Shown here: in pieces, positions 46,140 to 55,590 of the stretch
Layout: each line of letters starts with the position of its first letter
Numbering within the stretch: position 1 is the first letter of the stretch
NCBI GenBank assembly: GCA_030295235.1
Contig: AP026172.1
Coordinates: 806,001-870,000, forward strand
Source: Fistulifera solaris
Lineage: Eukaryota > Bacillariophyta > Bacillariophyceae > Naviculales > Stauroneidaceae
DNA length: 64,000 nucleotides
Direction: 5' to 3'
The notes under the pieces: model-generated
Database searches by the model: none
Told to the model about the DNA's origin: nothing
Seen by the model: the letters and a program-made list of their open reading frames with translations, nothing else
Position numbers and translations under genes: made by a program

Positions 46140-47123
46140 ATGGGAATTGTCACATCCAAAGAAAGTGCACCGAAATGGTTTGACGGTTTCGCGGAGCAAC
46201 TCCCCGGATCTGCAAGGAAAAGTGGTTGCCATCACCGGCTGCACGACCGGACTCGGTTACATCTTTGCGCGCAAGTGCGTTCAGAAACATGCTGCTGCGG
46301 TGATTTTGTTGAATCGCTCTTCCGAACGAGCCGAAGCTGCGGAAAAGTCTTTGCGGGAAGTAGCCAGCCCCGATACTACCGTTGTCACCATCACATGCGA
46401 TCTCCAAAACTTTGGCTCAGTTTGCAAAGCGGCGGCCCGCATTCAGGAAGATTACGATGCCTTGGATGTCTTGTGCAATAACGCCGGAATCATGGCCTTT
46501 CCCGATCAGGCCACTGCAGACGGCTATGACGTGCAGATGCAAACCAATTTCTTGTCTCATTTCTTGTTGACGAAAGAATTGTTTCCGTTGTTGCAGAATG
46601 CCAGGACACGACATGGTTCGGCCCGTATCGTAAATCATTCGTCTTTTGTTCGTTTTCGCCCTAAAACACCCTTCGACACGAAGTATCTGGAGAAAAAGGG
46701 AGGTGACTTGGGTGGTTCCGGCTCCATGGCCATGTGGGAGCGGTATCATCAATCGAAATTAGCCGTCGCTATCTTTGCTAGCGCATTGCAGAATCGTTTG
46801 AAAGGATCGGGTATCGAAGTAACCGTGGCAGCTCCCGGGTATTCGTATACAGATTTACAATCCAGTTCTCCTGGTATGAGCGGATTTCTTTGGTCCAGAG
46901 CCTTCCTGGCGCAATCGGTTGCCGACGGATGCATGCCTTTATTGTCGGCAGCCTTTTGCCATCCTCGAGCACTCACGATAAATTGAAGATCTGGGAACCT
47001 CGTCGTTTCCGACTGTCGGGTCCTGCCGTCGAATATGATTTAGAAGAAATGTCCACAAAAAAAGAGTATCAAGATAGACTGTGGGCAGCCTCCGAAGACG
47101 CTTGCGGGAAATTTATTTTGTAA
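46140..47123 (+). CDS. Short-chain dehydrogenase/reductase, tandem copy B, two apparent frameshifts
   Basis: Same family as copy A: N-terminus 'MGIVTSKESAPKWF', 'TGCTTGLGYIFA', 'LCNNAGIMAFPDQA', catalytic 'YHQSKLAVA' and the family tail 'AASEDACGKF'. Two homopolymer errors: C4 at 46203-46206 should be C3 (linking 'AEQLP' to 'DLQGKVVAITG'), and T4 near 46952-46955 should be T5 (linking 'LLSAAF' to 'LPSSSTHDKLKIWEP'). No conserved residue is missing once these are closed, so I do not call it a pseudogene. Substrate unknown. Confidence 0.83.
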
Positions 47124-47818
47124 ATAATTTGTGTTTTCGATCGCTTGTGCGGCGAACGCTTCGTTGACTGCTATCAGCGTATGACTACTTTTGATCGTTC
47201 ATCATCACTGTACTGCTGGTAAGCTTTGATGGTCTTTTAATGAATGCTCCGTAGATTGCGTTATGAATGTTTGACATAATATCATGTCAAATACTCTAGT
47301 ACTCCGTAAAATGAATACGCAGTATAAAGCGACAAGAAAAGGAGCTCATTTGTTTAGGGTTCGAGATGACTGATTTGTAGCGAAATTGACCAACGGAAAC
47401 TATCACTATCCGTTAGAATGTAAATGGTCTTTGGCTCTCAACCAGAATGTTCGCCACCCAATCACAGTGGTCCAGAATGTGAACTAATCGACTTCCGGCC
47501 TAAAAAAGGGAAACCAAAATCAAAAACTCAAACCGAACGATGAATGAATAAAGCCACGTAAATGGACAATGCTCCGATTATGACAAGACCTACAATTAGA
47601 ATATCAATAGTCTGTTAAGAATTCGTGGCTGTATTAGGTTGAAAATTGCCGATTCTGTGATGACTCTCGATGACGAGACCAATTCCCCCTATCAATGATT
47701 CGCAAGATGAGAATCATTCCAATTCGCATAGAAGGAATTCGACAACGATGATTCAGAAAACAATCCCTCAAGATTCAATTGTGTGAGAAGATCATAATCA
47801 AAGATTAGATTTTACAGC
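47124..47818. other. Spacer between SDR copies B and C
   Basis: AT-rich, with one TACTCCGTA (47300-47308). No gene supported. Confidence 0.5.
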
Positions 47819-48789
47819 ATGGGATTGATTTCATCGAAAGACAACTCATCTTCCTTCGAAGCCTTTGTCGAACAGCTGCCCGATCTAAAAGACAAAGTCA
47901 TTGCTATTACGGGTTGTACAACCGGTTTGGGTTATGTGTTTGCAAAAACGTGCGTCCAAAAGAACGCAGGTACTGTACTTTTGTTGAACCGCCCGTCGGA
48001 GCGTGCGAACAAAGCCCAAGAGTCACTCCAGGCCATCGCCACATCGACTCAGGTCGAAACGATTGAGTGTGACTTGCAGGATTTTGCGTCCGTACAAGAG
48101 GCAGCTGCACAAATAATAAAAGAAAAGTTTGAAGCATTGGATATCTTATGCAACAATGCTGGCATCATGGCAGTTCCCGACCATGCGACAGTCGATGGCT
48201 ACGACCTACAGATGCAAACCAACTATCTGTCGCATTTTTGCTGACCAAAGAGCTGATGCCATTACTCAAAAAAGCACAAGAACTACGGGGCGAAGCTCGG
48301 GTTGTGAATCAGTTGTCGTTGATGCGAATCATACCGTACACGAATGTAAAGGAAGAATTCCTCGAGAAGAATGGTGGCAATCTGGGTGGGTCGGGTTACA
48401 TTGCGAGTTGGAGGAGGTATCATCAGAGTAAACTGGCACACTCTATTTTCGCTTGTGCGTTGTGGGATCGTTTGAAAGGAAGCGGTATCAAAGTAACGTC
48501 GGCGGCACCAGGATATGCTTCCACCAACATCATGTCAACGACACCGGGTTTCAATGGTTTACGCTGGTCCCGAATTTTGGCGCGATCGCCGGAAGATGGT
48601 TGCATGTCTTTGTTATCGGCAGCGTTTCGCCCCGTCAAGGAAGACAAACCGACGGTTTGGGAACCGGGTCGCTTGCGATTGTACGGTCCTGCTGTTGAGT
48701 TTGAGTTGGAAAAGACATCCACGAAAAAGGAGTTTAAGGATATGGTGTGGACAGCATCCGAAGAGGCGTGCGGGATGTTTACTCCTTAA
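47819..48789 (+). CDS. Short-chain dehydrogenase/reductase, tandem copy C, one apparent frameshift
   Basis: The most diverged member of the cluster: N-terminus 'MGLISSKDNSS', 'TGCTTGLGYVFAKTC', 'LCNNAGIMAVPDHA', catalytic 'YHQSKLAHS', and 'GRLRLYGPAVEFELEKTS' with the tail 'EEACGMF'. It lacks the 'PKWF' after the N-terminus found in A and B. The T5 run at 48235-48239 needs one more T, at exactly the same site as in copy A, giving 'LSHFLLTKELM'. All SDR catalytic residues are present. Substrate unknown. Confidence 0.83.
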
Positions 48790-49197
48790 CACGACAGAGA
48801 GTCTTTTTCAATTGATCACTCTTCGGTTGTTTTTGCTGCGTGTAATGACATTTATCAGCAAGCGACGGCATCAAGCGGGAATGTTTAGAAGTATGGGGTT
48901 CAATTCATAGCTAATGTTTTAAAACGCGTACGTGTAAGAGATAGCATTAGTAGGATAAGTTCGAAAGAGCACATAGCGCCGGAAAAAGGCGCCCATTTCG
49001 CCACGGATGACTCGCATCTTGAAACCTCGAAATTTTACTAACACCAAATTGTAGTTCGATTTTCTCCAGGACTGCTTGTCGCATTCAGTCACGCGTACTT
49101 CATTCGACGCAAAAAATAACTACGGCAATGCGAAGAAAACAAAAGAAGAGTTGCTCTTTTGTGTGTTTGTAAAGGAACTCGATCACACACATAAAGT
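48790..49197. other. Spacer between SDR copies C and D
   Basis: No gene or recognised motif. Confidence 0.45.
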
Positions 49198-50194
49198 ATG
49201 GGGATTGTGTACTCAAAGGAAATAAAAACGAAATGGTTCGGAGGATTTGCGGCGCAACTTCCTGATTTAAAAGGAAAAACCATCGCGATAACCGGTTGCA
49301 CAACGGGCTTAGGCTACGTCTTTGCGCGCACTTGCATTGAGAAAAATGCTTCCGCGGTGATTCTGCTCAACCGATCCTCCGAACGAGCCGAAGCTGCGGA
49401 AAAGTCATTGAAAGACATAGCCAACTCGGACACGACTGTCGTCGAAACGATCACTTGTGATCTGCAAGATTTTGCATCTGTACGAAAAGCGGTGGCTCAG
49501 TTAAAAGAAAAGTACGACTCCTTGGACGTTTTATGTAATAATGCCGGAATCATGGCGTTTCCCGATGAAGCGACCGTCGACGGCTACGATGTTCAGATGC
49601 AGACGAACCATTTATCACATTTTTTGCTGACGAAAGAACTTTATCCCTTATTGCAAAAAGCGAAACAAAGACACGGGTCGGCTCGTATCGTGAGTCATTC
49701 CTCGTGGTTTCGAAAAATCCGCCTTCGCGTTTCGATCCAATGTACTTGGATCGAAAAGGTGGGCAACTCGGAGGTAACAGTTATTGGGCCTACTACCAAC
49801 GCTATCATCACTCAAAACTCGCCAACGCCATTTTTACATGTGCCTTGCAAGATCGCTTAGAAGGATCCGGAATTGAAGCCACGGTAGCTGCTCCCGGATA
49901 CGCCGCGACGGAACTTTGCATTCATCGCAAGGACCGGCTCTATTTAGTTACGCAGTGGTTTGTAATCTTATGGCTCAATCGGCCGAAGACGGGTGTATGC
50001 CGCTTTTAGCAGCGGCGTTTTTGCCTTCTAATTTTAATCAGAAGAGACCCATGATATGGGAACCCAGTGGATTCATGACGGCGGCGGGACCAGCTGTGGA
50101 ATACGAACTTACGTCGATTTGTACGCAGAGGGAAGATCAGATCATGTTGTGGGAATCTTCGGAAGCGGCTTGTGGAAAGTTCGTAATTTCATGA
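49198..50194 (+). CDS. Short-chain dehydrogenase/reductase, tandem copy D, two apparent frameshifts
   Basis: N-terminus 'MGIVYSKEIKTKWF'. From 49231 to about 49695 the DNA is almost identical to copy A (four substitutions and one T-run indel in about 455 bases), after which the two diverge. The T run here is T6 and the frame runs through 'SHFLLTKEL'. Catalytic 'YHHSKLANA' is present. Breaks at A5 near 49715-49719 and at TTT near 49915-49917 are each closed by one base, linking 'WFRKNPPSRFDPMYLDRK' and 'ATELLHSSQGPALF'. The C-terminal half is the most divergent of the four copies. Confidence 0.83.
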
Positions 50195-50304
50195 CTCTGC
50201 CTGGATTTTTTCAAGAAATAGAAAATAGAATAAGAACCAGTTTTGAACACGATCATGTTCACACACGTGACACACGTGAGTATAAGTAGAACTCAACCCA
50301 CCTT

Positions 50305-50564
50305 GACAGAAAATCTGGGCTTGTGAAGTACCCAGAAAATCTGGGTGTTTGGTGTCTTAACGTGCCTAAGAAAATCTAGGCGTGTGATGGCTTCACATAC
50401 ACAGCAAATCTTGTTGTGTGGTGTAAATCTGGGCAAGCGGTTTATCACATTCCCAGAAAATCTGCGGATGTAGTGTCATTACGTCCCCCAAAATCTGAAT
50501 GTGATTTTTCACTCTCCCAGAAAATCTGGGCAGGTGGTTTTTTCACACTCCCAGAAAATCTGGG
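50305..50564. repeat. Array of about nine CCCAGAAAATCTGGG palindromic units
   Basis: Units at about 50305, 50331 (perfect CCCAGAAAATCTGGG), 50366, 50401, 50425, 50451, 50486, 50516 (perfect) and 50550 (perfect), spaced 24-35 bp. Each core is an inverted repeat CCCAGA-AAA-TCTGGG. The spacers share GTGT/TCACA words. The region lies between SDR copy D and AAR2. Degenerate CAGAAAATCTG words also occur at 61590-61640. Confidence 0.85.
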
Positions 50565-50678
50565 CGAAGGGTCTTTTGACGACGCTCTCAGACTGAGAAC
50601 ATTCACGTCCTTCTTTTTCATCGCAGCCCAGCATTCTAATACGGAGTAGCAATCAATGAAATCTGCTTTTTTTTTGAT
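50565..50678. other. AAR2 upstream region
   Basis: Contains TACGGAGTA (50640-50648) just before the AAR2 start. Confidence 0.5.
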
Positions 50679-52118
50679 ATGGCAGCTAGTAACTTTACCG
50701 ACAACAGCAGTGAAAACACCACTACTTCACAAACCATTGCATGTTTTCTGAATTTGCCTTGCGGCAACGCAATCAGTATCGATGGAGTATCCGTATCAAT
50801 TCAACGCGATGATTTTGTCGGCATTTCTCGAATACCATCACAAAACTTTCATTTCATTACCATTACCGCAAAATCATCTTCAATGACGACTGGATTTTTA
50901 TTAATGCCCGGATGTAAAGCCTTGGTGCGTCGATACGATCCTCGGACCGAAGAAGTGTCTTCCACACTTGTGGTCGATGATATGACGATACAAAATCTAA
51001 TGCAACAATTACCGACGTTGGAACAACAGCAACGTGTTATACCGTATTCGCTACTAGTAAAGGAAGAACAAGAAGCGAAATGGAATCAATGTTTGACAAA
51101 TCACATTTCCAGTGACTTGTTGCAACATCGAGGCATCCGTACGTCCGGTCAAAAAGTCGTTCCAGGATGTTTGAACGATGATGTCGGGAATTGGGCGGGC
51201 AGCAATCAACTACCGTCGCAGCAAGAGCCTGATGGAACACCGCTATCATATATTCCCGTGCCTATTCTCGATCAACGACGGCCTCGATGGGCCAGCCACG
51301 TGGGCACCCAGCAATTCTTGCAGACTCTGTCGGCTACCGAACGAACTCATCTTTTTGTCGATCCCCATCCATCGCAGCGGGCATGGGAACGAGTGTTTGC
51401 CGAGCAATATCGCCATAACTGGGAATGGGTTCTAGGTGACTTGCAGTTGAGTTTTCTCTTCTTTGTTCATTTGCATTGCTTCGAGTCGCTGATGCACTGG
51501 AGAGATCTCTTATCAATTTTGGGGCAATTAGACGAAGTGCCTCCGCCTTCCCATTTACTGGCTCCCGTGCTGGTGCATCAACTATCGAATCTGGATGCTT
51601 CGGAAGTATTGCAAACCTCTATCGATGAAACGGAAGAAGAAGAGAATAGTATTGCCACCGCACTCCACCGGTTGGTGCAAACGTGGCGACGAGAAGGTGA
51701 CAACCAAGACATGTTGCAGCGCTTAAGTAGCTTGGTTGAGGATCGATTGTGTGCGAAAATTCAGTCGGTGGACGAGGATAATGAGAAAGAAGGACATGGC
51801 AGTGAGGAAGAAGGGAATGATTATCGGGATACAGACGAAAGTGACGACGATAGTGAAGGGCCGATGATTGTGGATATGGATGACTATGAAGCCGCCATAC
51901 AGCGGAATCAAGCCACACAACGAGTCACAGTTTCCCACTTTGTTCCATATGCACCCGAAATTGCCACTAATTTTCCCATTTTGTGGGCAGCAAAACAAGA
52001 ACATGAAGACTTGGTCATGACGTGTGCTCGGGCTTTGGAAGAAGCGAATGATGTGTCACTGGTACGACAAGCAGCAGACTATTTGGAGCAAGTTGAGGCG
52101 AATTCGGCTCACTTATGA
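50679..52118 (+). CDS. AAR2: AAR2, U5 snRNP assembly factor
   Basis: AAR2 binds Prp8 in the cytoplasm and blocks premature Brr2 binding during U5 snRNP maturation. The intact 479-residue protein has the N-terminal beta domain ('CFLNLPCGNAISIDGVSV', 'GISRIPSQNFHFITI', 'GFLLMPGCKALVRRYDP'). It also has the C-terminal helical domain with 'WVLGDLQLSFLFFVHLHCFE' and 'MHWRDLLSILGQLDEV', which are the family's most conserved stretches. An acidic Glu/Asp linker near residues 370-400 is typical of longer AAR2 proteins. No introns. Confidence 0.85.
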   Translation: MAASNFTDNSSENTTTSQTIACFLNLPCGNAISIDGVSVSIQRDDFVGISRIPSQNFHFITITAKSSSMTTGFLLMPGCKALVRRYDPRTEEVSSTLVVDDMTIQNLMQQLPTLEQQQRVIPYSLLVKEEQEAKWNQCLTNHISSDLLQHRGIRTSGQKVVPGCLNDDVGNWAGSNQLPSQQEPDGTPLSYIPVPILDQRRPRWASHVGTQQFLQTLSATERTHLFVDPHPSQRAWERVFAEQYRHNWEWVLGDLQLSFLFFVHLHCFESLMHWRDLLSILGQLDEVPPPSHLLAPVLVHQLSNLDASEVLQTSIDETEEEENSIATALHRLVQTWRREGDNQDMLQRLSSLVEDRLCAKIQSVDEDNEKEGHGSEEEGNDYRDTDESDDDSEGPMIVDMDDYEAAIQRNQATQRVTVSHFVPYAPEIATNFPILWAAKQEHEDLVMTCARALEEANDVSLVRQAADYLEQVEANSAHL

Positions 52119-52312
52119 TCCTGTTTGGAATATAAAGCAAAGTATAGATTGGGTAGAGAAGGTTATTAGTAACTGTCACGAGGATGCGTCCTGCGTCGTA
52201 TCAACTATGTCTGTCAGGCGTCCGTTATACCGCCCACGCCATTCACAGAAAAATACAAAATAATAAAATTAGAACAATAATAACAAACAAAACAATATAC
52301 AATTTCGCAACC
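52119..52312. other. Spacer between AAR2 and FCF1
   Basis: Nothing beyond presumed promoter. Confidence 0.4.
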
Positions 52313-53085
52313 ATGGGAAAAGCCAAACAAACGCGCAAATTCGCCATTGCGAAAAAAATTATCAGTCCAAAAGACACGCGCGTGCAAAAGAACGCCGAAG
52401 CCGTGAAAGCGAAAGTGTTGGCCAAGAAAGAAAAAGAAGAAAAAACCGCGTCACGTCGAACAAGCGAATAGTGCTCTCTTCTTTCAATACAACGAACAGC
52501 TGGGTCCTCCGTATCATGTTCTAATTGATACAAACTTTATCAATTTCTCGATTCGGTACGTTTCTTTTGTTTTTGTCTTACAAGCATTAGGGCGTTACAG
52601 AAATCACTGACACAAAATTCTTTCACCATTTTCGACTTTAGAAAAAAGCTAGACATTGTGCGTGCCATGATGGATTGCTTGTTAGCGAAATGTATTCCCT
52701 GCATTACCAATTGCGTCATGGCTGAGCTGGAAAAACTCGGTGGCAAGTACAAGATTGCTTTGCGCTTGGCCAAAGATCCTCGCTTTCAACGCGTTCCCTG
52801 CAATTGCAAGGGCAATTATGCCGATGATTGCTTGACGAATATGGTGAAACAATGGAAATGTTACATTGTGGCAACTTGTGATAAGGAATTGCGGGGCCGT
52901 ATTCGAAAAATCCCTGGTACGTGCAGAGAAAAACTGTAGTACTGGCACAGTTTTATCGCACAAACGGATTCATCTTACTTGCTACATCATTTCATTCACT
53001 ACCTACAGGTGTCCCTTGCATGTACATAAGCGGCTATAAATACACGGTCGAACGAATGCCTGAAGCATTTGGTGCTCCTAGGTGA
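52313..53085 (+). CDS. FCF1: rRNA-processing protein FCF1/UTP24, two introns, one apparent frameshift
   Basis: A PIN-domain endonuclease of the small-subunit processome that cleaves pre-18S rRNA. Exon 1 (52313-52555) encodes '[19 protein letters not shown]' and, after an apparent one-base gain in A6 (52437-52446 area), '[20 protein letters not shown]'. Exon 2 (52642-52916) has '[20 protein letters not shown]' and '[20 protein letters not shown]'. Exon 3 (53009-53085) has '[19 protein letters not shown]' and ends 'GAPR'. Introns of 86 and 92 bp both have GTACGT donors and splice in phase. The acidic PIN residues (IDTNF, DDC, D of ATCDKEL) are present. Confidence 0.92.
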
Positions 53086-53287
53086 TGTGGCGTTGCGGCA
53101 TTTCGATTCGTCGTCATGCTGATATAAAAACATCAGATTGGCATTTAGACAAATAGGTAGTAATAACAATACCAAATAAAATCAATGTTGACGCTGATTT
53201 TCACCAGCTGGGCGCTTCTGCTGGTCGTTCAGCAATTTCTCGGGCCATGATGCCGAAATGAGCGCTGTCTTCCGTATTATAATCTCA

Positions 53288-53309
53288 CCACGACTGCACT
53301 TCAGTCATG
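53288..53309. repeat. Short dispersed hairpin, GACTG/CAGTC family
   Basis: Exact arms around CACTT, flanked CCAC...ATG. Confidence 0.7.
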
Positions 53310-53506
53310 TGTCACAATAAACTTTCTAGCCATAACAACTACTCCGTACCTAGCGCTAGCTCCTTATGCAAGCTTCTATTCTTGTCTCACAAACAATTTA
53401 ACTATAATCCGCATCATTAGCAAATCACGAACACATTCGCGATGTCGTAATTCGTAATTTGCGAAACGTCTTTTGACTATGGACCCAAAGTGTTGATCTT
53501 TTTTTA

Positions 53507-53527
53507 CCACGACTGCTTTCAGTCATG
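53507..53527. repeat. Short dispersed hairpin, GACTG/CAGTC family
   Basis: Exact arms with a 4-base loop, flanked CCAC...ATG as in the copy at 53288. Confidence 0.7.
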
Positions 53528-53751
53528 AGTTCCACCATCGTAGCAGAGTATACTATCCTGTTTTGAAACGTGACCTTTTAGTATTAATTGATTGCTTCAA
53601 GTGTATGAGATGCAATAATTCCACAATCATTCATTCATCGTACACCGTTCCGCATTTTTGTTGTTCTTTCCTTCTACGGCTACAAGAAGTATTACAATGA
53701 ACTTGTGACCACGCAGCAATTCTTTTTGTTATCTGTTCAGTCAATCTCGCA

Positions 53752-54909
53752 CTATAATTGATTTTGTGTATTCAGCGTGCCTTGCGCATTCTGAATATCC
53801 AACGCCAGATGCGAATTCAGCGTAATCTCTCTATTCTGCCCATTCGAAGCATTTAAAGTGCTGTGAATGCTGGTCCAACTGGGCGCGACCATCTTCTCTT
53901 TCTCCTTTGGGGCGGTTTGCGTTGGTTTCTTCGTTTGAGGTTGATGCTTGCGCCTCCATACCGGATCTTCTTGAGCTAGTTTAATACTTTGCGACTCCAG
54001 TTTATCAATCGTTTTGTGAGCCAGGGAATACACAGGAAAAGATTGATCCGACAATTCGATGATTTTGTTGAGCATTGAAGCAAATTTGGTGCGTGCATTC
54101 CGCTTTGTCGGTCGTGTCCAGCTCGCCTTCAAGGCCTCCTCATAGATGTCATTGAATCGTGCGTCATCGTCAATAGTCACGTAAGGGCGTTTAGCGGGTG
54201 CAGGTGGAGCAGGTGCTTCCTCCGGTTCTTGCACAACAACTTCCGGCTACGCCTCGGGATGCACCGGGGCGGGGACATGATTGCAGTGCTGTCCCTTTCC
54301 AGTTCCCGTCGAAAAAATCCAATTCCCATTGCGAAAAGAGATTGTAAAACAAAAATGACACCGCTCATCCGGAGTGGTTGGTCTCGTTCGACTCGACAAT
54401 GCCTTCCCCTTCACCGGCCGTGCTTTGTACATTTGATTGCGAATACAGCGAAACACGATGCGCATGCGGTCCTTTTCGAAACCTCCCGCACGCAAACGAA
54501 AGGTAGTCGCGCACTCTTGTACGAGATGCGTGCGAATTTGTTTGATGGATTCGGGTGTCGTGTTCGTAATGGAGGGAAACAGAATGATGCAATCCATTCC
54601 CAAGGGCTGGAGACAACTAGAAGCATTCAATACTCTACCGTATATCGAATCGGTACCCATAAAGTCCATGAGATTGATCGTATGATCTTGTACGTTGCCG
54701 TCGGGGCTGCGGAATTGTGCGGGTACATTGATACAAGGAGTCCGCCACGTTTCTTCGTTGACGTCATTACATGTCAAATCATTGATGTTGTTTGAGGAAG
54801 AAGCTGCATTATTAGTGCTCAATTTGTTTATTTGCGTAGTACTCCGTAAATGGTTAAATACAAAATGGCTGAAGCAATGAAAATGAAACAGAAGCAGACC
54901 CCTTTGCAT
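53752..54909 (-). pseudogene. FAR1/MULE-type zinc-finger protein with one in-frame stop
   Basis: The first ~220 residues contain a Cys/His arrangement ('MRIVFRCIRNQMYKAR', 'DERCHFCFTISF', 'GKGQHCNH') like the WRKY-GCM1/FAR1 DNA-binding domains at the N-terminus of MULE transposases and their domesticated relatives. A TAG at 54249-54247 interrupts the frame. The same frame then continues with 'PEVVVQEPEEAPAPPAPAKR' for another ~165 residues ('SFPVYSLAHKTIDKLESQS'). No transposase DDE core or SWIM finger is visible. It may be a domesticated gene with a nonsense mutation, a sequencing error, or a transposon remnant. Family assignment is tentative. Confidence 0.5.
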
Positions 54910-55159
54910 AGCTAGCTAGGCACTTAAGACCTAAGCACCCGCATCACCAGAAATAATTGCAAATTTCGACATGGTGCTTTTAACATTTACAGAAATTCTG
55001 TAGGTGGTACCGGTACTCAGTAAATGCTTCTTAAACTCCGTATATCTTTTCAGTACTCCGGGTAGTTGATTGTGAGCAATAACGGTTTCATTATCATCTT
55101 GTTGTTGCAATCATTGCATGGATTGCTCGTAGAATCAATTTCCCTATTTATCTCTCAGA
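54910..55159. other. Short spacer with repeat motifs
   Basis: TACCGGTACTC (55011 region) and near-matches to TACTCCGTA (55033, 55054). An exact TACTCCGTA at 54840-54848 lies just inside the neighbouring gene's N-terminal region. Confidence 0.5.
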
Positions 55160-55467
55160 ATGAAAGCATCACGCGTTTCGGGCATTCAACGCGATGTTTT
55201 TTCGTTATACCGACGCGTCTTACGACAAGCTCTGCAAAGGATCGTGCGGTAGATGCATCCGCCACGACTACGTCTTTGCCTTCTTTGTCACACTTGTTGC
55301 ATCAACCGTCCTCTACTACCAGTTACGCATCACACGAATTTCGACGACAAGCGGCTTCGGTGACGCGATCGGATTTCAAGAAAATTGAATTTCTGTTGCG
55401 ACAAGGAGACAAACAAATTAAATTATTGAATATGCCCGGAGTGCGGCGTGTCGTGCGGACGGAGTGA
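55160..55467 (+). CDS. LYR-motif protein, SDHAF1-like, one apparent frameshift
   Basis: LYR proteins guide Fe-S cluster insertion into mitochondrial enzymes. SDHAF1 serves succinate dehydrogenase subunit B. From the ATG at 55160: 'RDVFSLYRRVLRQALQRI' contains the Leu-Tyr-Arg motif plus the downstream arginines. After one missing G (GG near 55248 should be GGG) the frame continues through a Ser-rich linker to 'HEFRRQAASVTRSDFKKIEF' and 'LLRQGDKQIKLLNMPGVRR', matching the SDHAF1 C-terminal helices. The protein is about 102 residues, typical for the family. The other frame, opening at 55066, is a less plausible start. Confidence 0.72.
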
Positions 55468-55590
55468 TTTGGAACGAAGATAATGATTGAACATGATAGA
55501 AATTTTGAATGGAAACAGTGGAATAGCGGGGCTTTGTGAATTAACAAATGACGGTTGTATAAAAAGTCCATCATGGCAACGACTCGGTTC

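Larger units (their letters stand above)
53086..53751. other. Intergenic region with two GACTG/CAGTC hairpins
   Basis: Holds two copies of the dispersed hairpin 219 bp apart (53288, 53507) and TACTCCGTA (53340-53348). No gene supported. Confidence 0.6.

Noticed and set aside
44654-50194. Calling the SDR copies pseudogenes
   Set aside because: All catalytic and cofactor residues are kept and every break is a one-base run difference; copy D shows the intact run for the break in copy A.
50305-50564. CRISPR-like array
   Set aside because: Units are degenerate palindromes, spacers are short, similar to one another and irregular, no cas genes are present, and the genome is eukaryotic.
53288-53527. 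Histone-type 3' stem-loops
   Set aside because: Stem and loop sequence do not fit the histone consensus and no histone gene is near any copy.
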